Of a stretch of DNA of 64,000 bases, positions 38,501-51,729 are shown in pieces; position 1 is the stretch's first letter, and every line of letters begins with the position of its first letter. The stretch comes from Lineus longissimus (taxonomy: Eukaryota; Nemertea; Pilidiophora; Heteronemertea; Lineidae), in the NCBI RefSeq assembly GCF_910592395.1, contig NC_088309.1:1612501-1676500 (forward strand). The letters run 5' to 3'. A program made the translations under genes and the position numbers. The notes under the pieces are model-generated. The model did no database searches. It saw only the letters and a program-made list of their open reading frames with translations, and had not been told where the DNA came from.

Positions 38501-40021
38501 AACTCGACTAACAATGTTTTTCATATAATGTTACCGTTTTTCTTAAACACTTTAATCAATGAGGGGTTGAATGTCGGGTGTATCGGAAGAACCCTTGAAA
38601 TTAAAAGTCTTCTCCGATGTCGACAAATTGGGTGAAGCATTCTTCTCTCCTATCCTACTTTTTTCCGCAAGTACGATATTTTGGTCACGGAGGGAACTTT
38701 TTCATAAAAACAGCTGGCATTTATCCTACGAAAACAAATTTTGAATCATTCCGTTTCTGACCGAAAAATGAAATTTGTTTTTGTGACATGCGTTGTATTG
38801 ATTGAAGTTGTTCAGTGTTATTGATACGATAGATACCTACTGATTGTTTGAACTACTAGAGTTCATATTTCGTAAGAAGGTTTGACATAGGCATCATTTA
38901 TCGAAGAAGAACCATTGGATTTCCGTCTCAGCTGTTTTGCAGTAACAACGGAAGACAACTATTTGCTCCGAAGATGGTTTCAATTAGTAACAAGTTGCCC
39001 GAATGTGGCCGCAATATTTGACCCGGAAATGGTCGTTGGCTCACTGATGAATGATGACTCGACACTCGGGTTACACTATTGTCAAGCTATTTATCGGACT
39101 GATATAATTTACTTGAAGCAAAATCGCCACATTATTGTCACTTATTAATCTATTCGTTGTCCAGAAGGGGATTTGGCCTGGTTAGGGGTGCACTGATATC
39201 CACCCATATCCTCCCGTACTCGAAAAAAGAAAGAACCAAAATTGGCTTGAAATAGATCATCGTTTTTGAAGCTTACATATGCCACAGTTTAGATGTTACA
39301 TGTATTATCATTTCTCTCGGCCCTATGAACCTCCCTCGTAACATGTGCCTCGTAACACTCTTGGAATTGTCCATCTACGTTTCCGCCTGCGGACACAGAC
39401 GGTACGTGAGATTTTAAGGTGTTACGAGCGCAAGGGGTTAAGAGAGGTGCCGCCTCCCTCAGATTCTCAAGCGATGCTAGGTGACTTCCTGCTCTCATCG
39501 CTTTCTCGATCCGTGCAGTCAGCGGGGAGGCGTCTTCTTCGATATCCCACAGAAGCTTCACCTCGTTAGTGATCGATCCGACTACCATTTCAGACTAAAT
39601 GACCGTCATCAACCTACCATAATCAAGCGCCGTTTTCTTGTGCGGAAGCAAATATTAGGATGCGAGCGCCGTGGATCGTGGCTATGATTACCTATAATGG
39701 GGTTAAATGAATGCCGTAGCCTGCCTTCATCGTGCTCTAATCTTGAGACCCTTGTCTTCAATCTGTGATATTTTACATGTTTTAGCACGGTGAGCAAATA
39801 CTGTGAATACAGCGGATACTATTGATTACCTCTTTTTTCTTTAGTGACAAATATTTTCTGAACAAATAAAATCTTTAATGCGATTTAATCGCTGGCCTCG
39901 GGCAAATGTAGACTGCGCTCAGAGATCAACCTGGTAGTTATGGCAAGAACGGCAATGGTGCCGTGGCGCAATTTACCTTTTGAGTGATTTGTCGGATGAA
40001 TAGGCAAATTTGAAAATAGTA
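35501..40021. other. no recognisable gene; candidate regulatory DNA
   Basis: Repeat-poor sequence. AACAATAG at 35534-35541 and its inverse CTATTGTT at 35660-35667 are SOX-type core sites facing each other. An AAATTTTG run of three near-tandem 8-mers lies at about 38069-38091. A GC-richer patch at 39390-39560 carries a 99-codon minus frame (39289-39588) without a recognised domain. Confidence 0.4.
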
Positions 40022-40174
40022 ACAGTGGAACCCCGTTCGGCGACCACCCCGCTATGACGACCAAGAATCGCCGGTCCCGAATGGTTTCCTGTCTTATTAC
40101 AATTATAAGGCCCCCGGTAACACGACCATTCAACCTCGGTCCGTTGAGAGGTCGTGTTACCGGGGTTCCACTGT
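40022..40174. mobile_element. 153-bp foldback/MITE-like element
   Basis: The ends are inverted copies: ACAGTGGAACCCC at 40022 and GGGGTTCCACTGT ending at 40174. Inside, a second inverted pair, 40112-40134 and 40143-40165, matches at 21 of 23 positions around an 8-base loop, so the right half folds on itself. The left half carries only a degraded version of the same sequence. The CAGTGGAA-type end and a TA near the right border recall pogo/Tigger-like elements, but the flanks do not give a clean TA duplication. It encodes nothing and would depend on a transposase elsewhere. Confidence 0.75.
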
Positions 40175-43100
40175 ATAATGAAAATGACGCATTTGTTCCA
40201 CATAATTTACACATTAACTATTATTGCGGAGGGATAGTTAATTTTTTACCAATTTGATAAGTAGATGCTACCTTTCAAATCTGCGTCGCAACTTATACAT
40301 AATTGACTGAGGTAGAATTTGTATGTAATCTGGTCAGGTCATCACTATCATGTCAGCAGTTTCGAGTGCTCCACTATTAGCCAATGGTTTATCAATGCGC
40401 GCTTATCGTGCCAAAGGATTATGAAAAGGAAGTTTGATATTCTTTTTTAGTTTTTTTTTCTTCGTGTCCCCAGACGACAGTCAGATAATGAAAACAGTTT
40501 TCGATATTGAGAGCCGCCTTTTGTCAAAGTCGAATAGTCCAAATAGAGTATTGGTAACATTTTTCAACTGCGCCATAACCGTACGTAATCCCGCAAACTC
40601 AAATAAGCCACTAAGTCAACCAATTGATATTTTAATTTAATCATAATTTAAGCGCGGATAGCGCTTTAAGTGACACTGTCTCAGCTAACTTCAATCTCCC
40701 CAGGGGGTATTGCCCAAATGGGAAATGAGGTTACATCAAGTGAAAGTGGTAACATTCACGAGAGTCGTGGCATTTGGTGATGAGAATGTCACCGGTGCGG
40801 TGCGTTCTCAATCCACGAGAGACCAGGTTCAGCCGGCCAACGCAATATTAATGTCATTATAATCGAATCAGCTTAATTAACTTTTCATTCTCTTCCACAA
40901 ATTTGATAACGTAGCCATACAGTGATCAGATTTAAGTCATTTTCATCATCGTAATGATTCCCCTCTCGGTAATAATTAAACTTAGCTAATTGTTGGTTAA
41001 TGTTGTGACACGAAGATTAGTAGTGGTGGCTTGCTTATTGATAGGAGACAGTCTGGCGAACTCCGGCGATTATGATGTTGACATCATGTCAAGAGCCACT
41101 GTTGTTTTGGTAAAGACGGCTGACTTACTGCCGATCTTCCGCCAAGGATGACAACGCAGCGTTTTGTTGTATGCGCCGGACGGGCATGGGATCGGAGGCG
41201 TCTTCTGATTAGTCAACACCAGGCAGGGAGTCTAAAAATGTGGCGAAGGAGAAGTACTTTTCAACATTTATGTCATATCATTGCATGAGGAACAAAAAAA
41301 CCATGAGTCATGGTGATACGTTACGACTGGGTTTTGCGATTCATGGCACCTGCTCTTAAATAACATTCTGTCAGAAAATACACTGATGGCATACTTTTTA
41401 AATATGGTTCTAATTCATTTTCATCCCCACTTTCACAGTCACCTAAATGATGCTGCGATCATGTTAATAATATTACAATCCGACCAGGGAGCGTAGCTTT
41501 ATAATTATACCAAGAAGTTTTATGTTAACTAATAAATCTCGCTCGAATATATATGCACAGGTCAAACTGCTAATCTGAGAGTAATTTTCGCTTATTGCAT
41601 TACCATTACTAACCCGATTACTTACTCAGTAACTCAATTACCTGAGTTACCCGACTTTGGTCAGAAATGGCAAGGAGCAAATCCTGGGCTCCATCAAGGT
41701 GCTCCCGTCCGTCTTTCTCAAACGGAACCACGTCAAACCTGATAAATATTTTCTATGACGATCTACGTATATTTGTCAACAGAGAGGCGCCGTGGCAAAC
41801 AGCGACAATAAGCCAAAGCTAATTGAATCTTCGCTAAGTACCTGTGCATTTCGGAACTTTTAATGAGATTATCTCTGCGGCCAACGAGTGAGGCAATCTC
41901 CGCTAATGAGAAAAGGCAATTGTCAAGCCTCAAAGGGTCGTTACGCATCACGTCAAAGGGTGAAAATGAAATTATCATCGGGATAAGATGAATAAGTAAC
42001 GGTATCCAGCGGTTACCTTTAATAAAACGTGTAATTTTTCTAGAGGGGGATTCGTGTTCTTTTCTTGTCGAGGTGCCGCGATACGTGCGCCTGAGACGCT
42101 GGCTTCCTTCGTCGAAACTGATTACAAAGAGTTGGGGAAACGTCGTACGACGCCGGGAGCCATGCGGCATGTTGAAAAAGTACTTACCCGGCGGAGATGA
42201 ACCTTGTATGATGACAAGGATTAATCGAGTTTCCGTCAAAGTCATATTTATAGATCTTACATATGGTTTTGACCCATTTTAAAGTGAACATCAAGGTTCC
42301 CGGGGCGTCCGCAGAAGATACCGTGGTATCCCGGGGAGAGAGACAGTCACGGTGTGTTTCCTATGACTTTTGACACATTTCTTACATGTTGCGGACTATC
42401 TGAAAAGAGTAATGATGGCCGTAAGCAAGGCTGGGACATGTTCTGCTAAGCATCTTTTTTTCGTTGGTAATTTTGCCTCTCGGTTACGTTACGCTTGTTC
42501 GTCATGAAAAATACCACAAGTAACTGTTGTCGTCCAAGTGTTATTTGGTTTTGCCCTTCAAACACGTGGAGATGGCGGCTGACTTTTTTACTACCCTGTC
42601 CAATGGCCATCAAAAGAGCCAAAGGTGTGTTTTATTACGGTTGGATACTTTGGCAGATAGATATTTTTCCAGGACAATGGTGACCTTTATTTCACCTATA
42701 ATGGCAGGGGAAGATGTTCACCTGCTCCTAACGGAACAAATATTGGCATAACATGCAGACGTTGACATCTGATGGCTTGACGCCTCCATGAACACCAATT
42801 CAGAAAGACTTCAGACAATCCTCAAATTGCACAAAATCTAAATTAGATGATTATGGTCTGTCAGCTGCAAATCAATTTGTCAGTTAGTTTCAGAATCTCT
42901 CTTCCGATCTTTGGTTGCATAAGTGTCCTGTTATTCAATATATTGTCCTGTAGTGCGGGGATGACACGCACTTGTCCCAGCATAACGGAAGCCCAAAGCA
43001 GAAAATAACCGATTCTATTCCGAAAAAGGTCCCAAAATAGTAAACAGTGATGTTTACTGCCGGATGGAAGCTGTCTTGTCATTTTGATGATGGAGCTGGG

Positions 43101-43624
43101 GTTCGAAAGTGTTTCCGAGTTTTAACAACCTTGCTCGAGTATCCATCAAGTTACCCTCGTCATGTTCAAGATCACGTTAACTATCATGAATACGTCATCA
43201 GTATCATCTTCCATCAATAAAGAAGAGAAATAAAGATCACCGCCCTGACCCTCAAGTATGTTCGGAACCAGTTTCGGTAATTGAAACAAACTGTCGCTTT
43301 TTTCACGCACTGAAAACAATGCTGGTCATTGGCCAACCAAGCCTGATGCTTTTATTTTCTTTATTTTCTTCATCACTGCCGATTCAAAAGATGTTAATGC
43401 CTTTATAATGATAAGATGTGGCTTAAACCGAAGACATTAACGAAATTAGTTCTTTGCCTTTTGGCTACTAATCACGGACGAATTACACTTTCATCATCTC
43501 TGGTATCTTTAATTGCTTTAAAACGGGGCGAATTTCCAAATTAAAGACGCCTATAAAGCTAAATTAACTTTATTAAAGTTAGCTCTTCATTCTGCTCTGA
43601 CCTCAGGCTAACTACACTTAGCTA
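40175..43624. other. no recognisable gene; motif-rich, repeat-poor
   Basis: Homeodomain-type cores are frequent, for example TTAATTAA at 40873-40880 and TAATAATTAAA near 40970. A 160-codon minus frame (41763-42245) is the largest and has no recognised domain; shorter plus frames overlap it. A GTTAC-rich run lies at about 41600-41650. Confidence 0.4.
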
Positions 43625-43720
43625 GATTAGATAGTGAATGAATCATTTTGACACTATAGTTCACCAACAGCTTGATTAGATAGTGAATGAATCATTTTGA
43701 CACTATAGTTCACCAACAGC
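43625..43720. repeat. perfect 49-bp tandem duplication
   Basis: A unit starting GATTAGATAGTGAATG occurs at 43625-43673 and again from 43674 to 43720, identical over 47 bp. Perfect identity means a recent event, or one kept uniform by conversion. There is no coding content. Confidence 0.95.
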
Positions 43721-46700
43721 AAAACTGTTTATTGTTTCTAATGAGTATGCTTCAAATTCAAAAGTTGACCTCTCATGAAACTAATGGAATGCATCTTTGC
43801 TTTAGTATGAAACTTCTACTGTTCTCATGAATTACTTAGAAAATGTGAAAAAACAAATGTTTTAGTTATTCTTAGTTATGCGGTAACCTTCAATATCGTA
43901 GTTAAGAGGCACACGTGGCATATTCAAATAACCGATTTTTGATTGACACTAAATCAAAATTATTATCTTCAAATTTAATGATTAATTATTCTAACATGTG
44001 TTAATTATGACAGGTTTAACCATTCTCTACTGTCAATTTCTTTTCAATATGAAACTACACGACAGTTTAATGACTAGGGGGCGTTCGTACGGCCCCACTG
44101 GAAATAAAAGCAGACCATTATCTAACCAATCTTGATGTTCACTAATCGTTTTTAATTACACACTGGGATAAACTTGTGATCTGTATGAATAAGAAATTAA
44201 ACTTAAGTTCAATTTTCATAATTGGCTGGTCTACCTTCATCAAGTTTAATTGAAGTGATAACACTTTTATTTGCATTGTCTTGAAAGCTGTCACGGGATC
44301 ATTCTACTGAATTAAACCTGAGGGAGAAGTACATTTACCTGTCCTAGGGTTAGTTATGCGCTTATATCTGCTAGGACACGTTTCCCATGGACAACTAAAT
44401 CTTGTTACACGAGACGCACATCGTCGATGAGCGCATCGCGGAACGCGCAGCACTCAAACCACGCAAAGCTGGATTTCGGGGTGATGTTTTTTTGTCAGGG
44501 GAAGTAGATAGGATCGCCAGACCCTCGGAGGTTAGATGGGCCGTATCCAAGAGTGACGGAGAAGCAAGGACTAGGAAGCTTGCCTCTAACACCTCGAGTG
44601 GCGCCCACCTCATTAAATACAATCTACTTTGGATACCCCTCATTCTTTTCTAACCCCAGGGGCTGATGATTTATCGCCAAATCAGGTTATCCAAATTGCT
44701 TCCTGTGCGGGTAGGGCTGTCCGTCAATCAAGTGTCACCACACTCACGGTCCATGGCCCTTGGACATTCACCCCAGGGACAATACCCCCGAGCTGTGTGG
44801 ATATTTTAATTTGCTAAAGACCCCTCGAGTCTAATGCTGCGGTGTCAAGTAGCAAAATCTTCTCCCAGAGCTGATAATACCGTCTAGTACCCATTTACCG
44901 TCATAGAACCACTTTGAATAAACACAAACTATCCACCAGTTTCCGACTATTGTCATCTTGTCCTCTGGGCAACATGCCCATCTTTCTTAAAGCTTTTTCG
45001 TTTTGAATTTGTTTGACAGTTCTAAAGAGGGTGCTCATATCAGGTTACATTTTCGTATTTGTGACTTAGCCAAGCGTGTGCTGAGGCATTTATCTTACTC
45101 GGTACAATAGGGCGCACTTGAAGCTGCACCATGTGTCTTTTTCCTCTCGAATGTTCTCTCTTTTGAGAAGTGAGAATATGCAGCTGTGAATACCAAAATG
45201 AAAGTCTGTCACTACATATAGATGACATGTTATACTTGGCAATACCAGTTGACCAGTCACATGACGTCGTTTGTCTATTGAGGTGCTGGGATTACAGATG
45301 GGCATGTAATAAGAGTGTTTGTATCATGGGAATAACGCTAATATCAATTATGTATAGAAATTTAAGAAAAAGAATTGTCATTGTGCAGATAAAAACAAAC
45401 CGCGAGGTGCTACCATGTAACCGACGGAGGCCTCCCTCATCCCCAAAACATACGCGCGCTTCGGGGCACATAAAGCTTCTCAGGGATAGGTGCCCTGATG
45501 TTTCATGCTACGACGAAAAGAGGGCGCGCGTCCATCACCCCTCCCTCATCCGCGACTGCGTGTCAACTGAGACAGGACTGACGCAAATTGGAAAGTGTTT
45601 ACTTGGCGCTACAAGACTTGCCATGGTTCATCTAGGAACCGGAATTTGGCGGTAATCCCGTTAACCTCTCCCTGATTTCTCTTGGGAAAAATTCACGAAA
45701 ACTAACATAGACACCTCGAGTGTCCATGCCATTGTATGAAACATGATTCCGACGTCGAGAAGTTAAAAAAGTTCTGGTGATTTTGTGTCGTTAAGGCTAT
45801 TTTTCGCTCCATCGCTTGAGTAAAATGGTCGTTATGTTGTTTAGAAGCTTATTTGCAGGGAGGGTAAACATTATCCAACATTAGTTAGAGTGGTTTTTAA
45901 AATACTTTAAAATACTCAATTTTCTTGAGGTTTTATAGTCGCCATCAAACAAGCTAAAGAGATTCAATTAGGCGATGACTCCAAGTAGTTTAAGTTTTCC
46001 AGTGGTATACTTCCGTCACTCTTTAAGTAAACATAAATGTTTAGCTAGTATTTTAACACGGGTATTCTTAAGCAAATCATGATTTTTAAAACTTGTGTTA
46101 TTTTTTACAAGACGCGGTAGACTGTGTCTAGTGTCACTCAAAGAGTGACAGACCAAAACTGGTGACGGGCACCATAACGACACATTCTCCCCGTAGCAAT
46201 TACGGTATTATGGGCAATTTTGGCACGCCAAATATTTAAGGCTTTGGTTCTCTTGTTGACGCTCGTGTTTGTTGCATTGAGGGATGTGTCTCTCCTCCCC
46301 GCTGGGCAAAACAATCGAAGAAGCGCTCTGGTGTCGGAGCTGTCCTGACTCAGACAATGCGCACATCAAATCCTGTTTGTTAGACCTCTTGACGGCTACA
46401 ATATCTCAGCGTTAATGGTTTTCCTTATCTGTGGATGTCAAGACTAAATTTACCCACTTTCCCACCCATTTTCCACTATCTATTGTCCAACAGTTGTGCA
46501 CTGTTTTTATACCGAATCTGGCCTCTGTGCCTTATCCATGAAACTCCGCTAGTGGGCGATCTGAGCACAGTTTACGAACCAGCAATGTTTTACTAAATGA
46601 TTTTTCCGTGTTTATACTTTCTGTTTCTCTGTCTTCGTTATGGATATTTTGCGAACTAGAACTAAATTTTAGACTTCCCGACGCCGAGAAATTCTTCTTT

Positions 46701-49700
46701 TAATTTGAAAACTGAAAGTTGAAAGTTGGAACTGGTTTTAGCGGTTGAATGTTATTCTACATGTAGATATAATCCGTTGATAACCTGTGTCTCCCTACGC
46801 CGTGGAAATACTATTATCAATATCGTTATTAATGTTGTTATTATTAACCAACAAAAACCAACCCTCATTCACAATATGAATGAGATGACAGTTTCAATTG
46901 TGGGGCGACATCGATTCAAAATCAAACATACCATTTTCAATAGTACTTTGAAAGAAAACCCAGTCCGTTGTAATTTTCTTTGAGGATTTGTTATATAGGG
47001 AGGTAACGATAAACATCTTATTCCAGCTCTGTCAGGCAGCGTTACTTAAACTCAGTTGGATATCACTTTTGTGAGCGTTCCGTCCTATAGATTATACACT
47101 TTCTCACAAACATGAATAGTGCAAGTTAAGAAAGTGGTCAAAGAAACTGCTCACAGAGCTTGATATACACACAAATAGGACAAACAAGAGTTCGTTTGGT
47201 GCTTGTGGTTAGCATGGGCGAATTCAGTTTGCAAACAACGCCACCATGTTTTTCATACACATGTTCGAAGATGTTTTCGTATGGTTATCTTTGACTTTTA
47301 AATTTAGAAATTGCTGGTAAAACGATGCAATCGACCGCCTTCTCTAGTTGGCTAGTAGTTTCTCCTCATGTTATCATAATCATAATGCATCCCCTCCTGT
47401 GAGAATCGCGCGAATAATCATCTTCATCATCATGTACAGCATCATCCCTGTAAACATTTGTCAAAATTGTTCGGAATTTGGTTTTCTGGAAGTTGCAAAG
47501 ATTAATGCTGGCTGCCAACAAAGATAAGTGGTGCTGTATGCTTTGAATGGCATTCTTGAGCAAGGCGAGTACATGAACATACGATTTTGTTACGCTTTCC
47601 TCTAGCGGTGCTGATAAACATGGGATCCTGTCGTTGCACAACCTCAGCCATAAACAACCTTCTCTCGAACTTCTCTCCTTAAGAATAATGTTTAACTGTT
47701 CAAGCTGCTTGAGTCTCGCCCTTTGTCACGCAAAGATGACCAGGGTCCCTGGAGTCCGCCTCCGTTCAGGCATGTCAGGAAAGAGTGCCAAGGCCTCCCG
47801 TCCAGCCTCTGCGAGAACCACGGCCACACTATTCATAGCATGAATGAAATTATTCAACCATCATCACTTTGACCATCTTCCCATTCGGTGAAGTTGTAGT
47901 TACCTCCAGGAAGGTAGGTATAAATGTAGTTCTTGTGGTGACTTCTCGGGCCAAATCTGCTAAACACCACAAATGTTTATTCTCAACCATCTGTTCTTGT
48001 CAGAGGGGAGCAGTTGCAACACCGTATTGATCTGCAGTGGAACATTCATTCACTTCTAATCTTATGATTTAACCGTTGACTCTATACGGTAAGTATCATG
48101 CAGTGCTTCTCCCCGCCTAGCTCAGGAAAAACCAAGTGAGGAATATCTAACAAGCATTCAAACTTCAAGTCGAATTCTGGAAGCAACAAATATATAAGAA
48201 GTTTCACGGTTTCTTTTCTATTTCCTAACTTTTCAAAAATTTCTCGATTTCTCATGTCATGACACCACGGCTGAAGAATTACCGTCAGAATCCTTAAACT
48301 CAACCGCATAGAACATTCCAGGTGTCCTATACTGGCACCGCGAATGACTTGCTAGAAAAAGCGGACTACACCCTAATGTCGTCAACACGTAAGGGATGCC
48401 TCATCTGCTGAGTTGATCTTGGGAACTAAGGGTCACGGAAAAGGAATTAAAAAAAAAGTTATTATGATCAAAGCAGTATGCGATACACTGTTTTTGCATG
48501 CATATGGTATGTATATGTTTTGCATGATGTACTACTTGATAACATTTAAATCGATATAACTGTGCTCATGATATTTACGAATGAACACATGTCTTTTTTC
48601 ACATAAGTAGCAACAAAAGTGGCCTCAAGTAGTTCAACAAACTCATTTACAAAAAAACACTGCGAATTTACCAATATTTACCACCAGGAGTCGCTTACAC
48701 ATTCACAAAGTGTTCTTGTTGAACATGTGTGTCCACAAACTGTCGACAAACCAATTGAAATGTGAATTTCAACAACTTCAAGCTGCAAAATGTGCTGTGA
48801 GCCGCCCTTATAAAGTACTATTACAAGTATGGTGATTGCGTTCACAACTATTGACTTCTATTAGTTTGCGTGGCCCATATTGTATCGACTAGGTATTTTT
48901 GAATATCAAAACGTGCAACGCATTCTTGATATCAAATTCAAAGGGAAGCTGTACTTTCTAACAGCGGAAATACAGGGTGCTTGTACTTTTGGGTGCGCAC
49001 TTCTGAGTCTTCTGTGTGATGAACCGAAATAAACCATCCCAAGTCTGCAGTACAACAATGTTCCAATAGACGACAATCTCCACTTGCACTACGCCAATTG
49101 CATCATATGTGCTTCTCTAGTCTTATTTACGCAAAGCTGGCTCGATGTTGCTATTCTAGTAGTCAAAACAGCACTAAATACGATTGCCCTTGAAAGTCAT
49201 ATTTCCTTTGAACAAATTGTGTAAAACATGACTTTTTTAGATCCTAAACAAAATACTTTTCGTGAAGCCAATGATGATTCGAGGATTAACGGTGTTTAAC
49301 AATACATACATGTCCTTAAGTAAAAAAAAAGTATTGCTTTAAAAACTGCATTGAGATTAGCGAGTTCCCATGACGAGTCTGCATATCGTATTTATTTCAT
49401 ATGTCAACAAGATAAATGGCTTTGATGTTTTTGCACAACCCGTCATTGGTGTGTGGATTTCATAGGGACCATACCGTACTCGTCGTTACCCTCTCGTGCA
49501 AATACGCGCTAATGATTCGGGGACTCCACTCGCTCAGCACTCCACCGAGTTGTAAACACCATAAAAACTGTCTGAAACATTGGGATTATCTCAAGGGTCC
49601 TTGCCACTAATGCTATGCATGGACATGTTCAGTCAGACCTTGTATAATAATCGCTTAGCGAATTAATGAGAGGGAAAACGCCAGGTTTAAAGACAATGTT

Positions 49701-51729
49701 AGTGGAAACAAAATTTAAAATTTGAACTCGAATTCGAGATTTTCCAGGATGAGTTATAAAAATTCGAAATGAAAATACGTTTCGACAGTGCTGTTGTGCA
49801 ATATCGATGCTAAGTTCCTCTCGAGATAGTTGTGCTTACAACTGTACTACGACAATGCGGCTGATGTTCCGCGGACCATGCACGTGTACACAAATATTAG
49901 TGTTGCCTTTAATGTAAGGGAAACCACCATGTTGAAGAGTTCGGAAGCGTTGATGAGATGTTATGATGGAAATACATCCTCCAGATTTTATAAACGTTGT
50001 TTGCTAATTGAGGGCGATTCATTACAGTTTTGACGCTTCAAGTGCGAAATGTCGTCAAAAGCGTTGTTAGTCCACAATTCACATCATTGCCTCTATGTCA
50101 TCCAAAGTCATTTAAAAGTCCTTGATGTCGCCAGTTGGATGTGAACTGTAATGTTTTAATCACAAGATGACACGGCTGTCGAGAAAGTGTGAACAAAATA
50201 CAAATTTGTTTTCATCTGGCTTTGATATACAGTTACAAAAGGTAAAGCGGTCCTATCCTGGCATTCTTGGTTGTAAGTTTGTCTTTTGGATGAATGAAAG
50301 ATAACCAACAACCACATCTTTTTTGGGGAAACAATGTCACAATGACAATGATTGGGGAAGATTCATTATGAGGAGGACCATAAAGGGTCCCCAAGAGGGA
50401 TTTCCTCTATCCCACAGTAGATCGAAAACATTCACGCTTGTACGAGGAATCATCTCCTGTCAATAATTTTGAACGCTTTCCAAATAACCGTCATGGACAT
50501 GTTTACGGGGACAGCTTGAAAACCAATTCCATGTCGAAATATGTAACGAACAGTTTATCAAACTTTGTGGTATGTTTGTTGGCAAATCACCTAATTTTCC
50601 ATGAATACTCGAAGTTGGTTCTAATTTGTGTGGGACTTTCGTCTAACATGTAAAAACAGAAAACATGTCGTTGAAAGTTTTGTTATAAGAATAGCTAGGT
50701 TGTGCGAAGTGTGGCATGACTGGCGCCGACTAAAAGGTTTACAAATTTATTTAATCCAATTAGCTCATCTTGACGTCAGGTTTCTCCTTGTACGATGATT
50801 ATTCTGAAGCCATGTTGCCCCTACTTCCTGGGAAGCCAACTGAGTAGCTCTCGTCACAGACCTTCAATGGCGCCGAATGAAGTGAAGACACCACAAACTG
50901 GGACATTATTAAGCTTGCAAAGCCATATAGAGTGACACTCGCAGCTTAACACTGCTATGACATAAGAATACATTTCAATATTCATAGAGTCCTCGACTTC
51001 TGAATGTCAAGCGAATCTTGCTACAGGACCCTGAATGTGATTCTGACACTGAAACCTTTGATTTCAGTAAAGCAAACATAAAAAGTAGAGAAGATGCCGG
51101 GTCAAGTTGCTTTGGAAAATGCAAATCCGGTTATGAAGACAAAGTTTATTTGCACATATTATCCGCCTTGTATACAAACTTAGTGAATCATCCGAATCGG
51201 GTTAAGTCATTTACATTTGAAATTGAAAAGTTGTTGGTAAAAAGCAGGCGATTTTGTTCTGGAAAGTCAAAAACACTACGATGAGTGTCTATCGTGTCGA
51301 CAGGGCAAACACTTCAACCAACTCCCAACGATAGATTTTTCAACTAAGCCACAACATTCAATAGTTGTGAAATGAAGTCGCCCATTCATGCCGGAGAACT
51401 TTCGAGTAATATTCTCGATTTGTTGGCAGGATATCGTCAAAACTAGATTCATCTACACCACTAATCTTGTTGAAGTGGATGCAACTTTGATTAGTTTAAT
51501 TACATTTGCATATTTCGCACTATAATCGTTGGTCTAACATAAGTTTTCTTGCATCTATTCCAACTTTAAACATTTTGCGCAAGATATTGACAAAGTTCGG
51601 AAAAACTTTGCAACTTTGCTTGGGCCATTGAGCCCCATTTTCCATGGCGAATGACGTAATCTTCTGAATTCTGTTTCTTTGCATTTAACTCCGTGATCTA
51701 TAAGCCTCTTACCTCACAGTTAAAATAAT
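43721..51729. other. no recognisable gene; candidate regulatory cluster near 44 kb
   Basis: At 43975-44040 there is a cluster of TAATTA cores with two MEIS-type hexamers facing each other (TGACAG 44008-44013, CTGTCA 44030-44035). A GC-richer patch at 44400-44620 is open on both strands without a recognised protein. A 161-codon plus frame (45170-45655) has a short HIDDMLYL run that recalls a reverse transcriptase but lacks supporting motifs. An 8-bp stem is at 46132-46150. A perfect 12-bp palindrome CTCGAATTCGAG sits at about 49718-49730. A plus frame at 51018-51284 (88 codons, Lys/Ser-rich) is protein-like, unrecognised. Confidence 0.4.

Noticed and set aside
41763-42245. 160-codon minus frame
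   Set aside because: No recognised domain or repeat; overlapping open frames on the other strand. Length is within chance for this many frames.
22831-43667. TGACACTATAGTTC shared by the SINE tail and the 49-bp duplication
   Set aside because: About 15 chance pairs of identical 14-mers are expected in 64 kb, so this is not evidence of relation.
44402-44653. Open frames on both strands in a GC-richer patch
   Set aside because: Low stop density is explained by local GC content; neither translation shows a domain.
45170-45655. 161-codon plus frame with a HIDDMLYL run like a reverse-transcriptase active site
   Set aside because: Only this short run matches. The fingers, the other polymerase blocks and the downstream zinc region are missing, and the spacing to the next Lys-Ser run is wrong.
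46132-46150. 8-bp stem TGTCACTC / GAGTGACA resembling a histone-type 3' stem
   Set aside because: Sequence and loop do not match the histone consensus, and no histone coding region is nearby.
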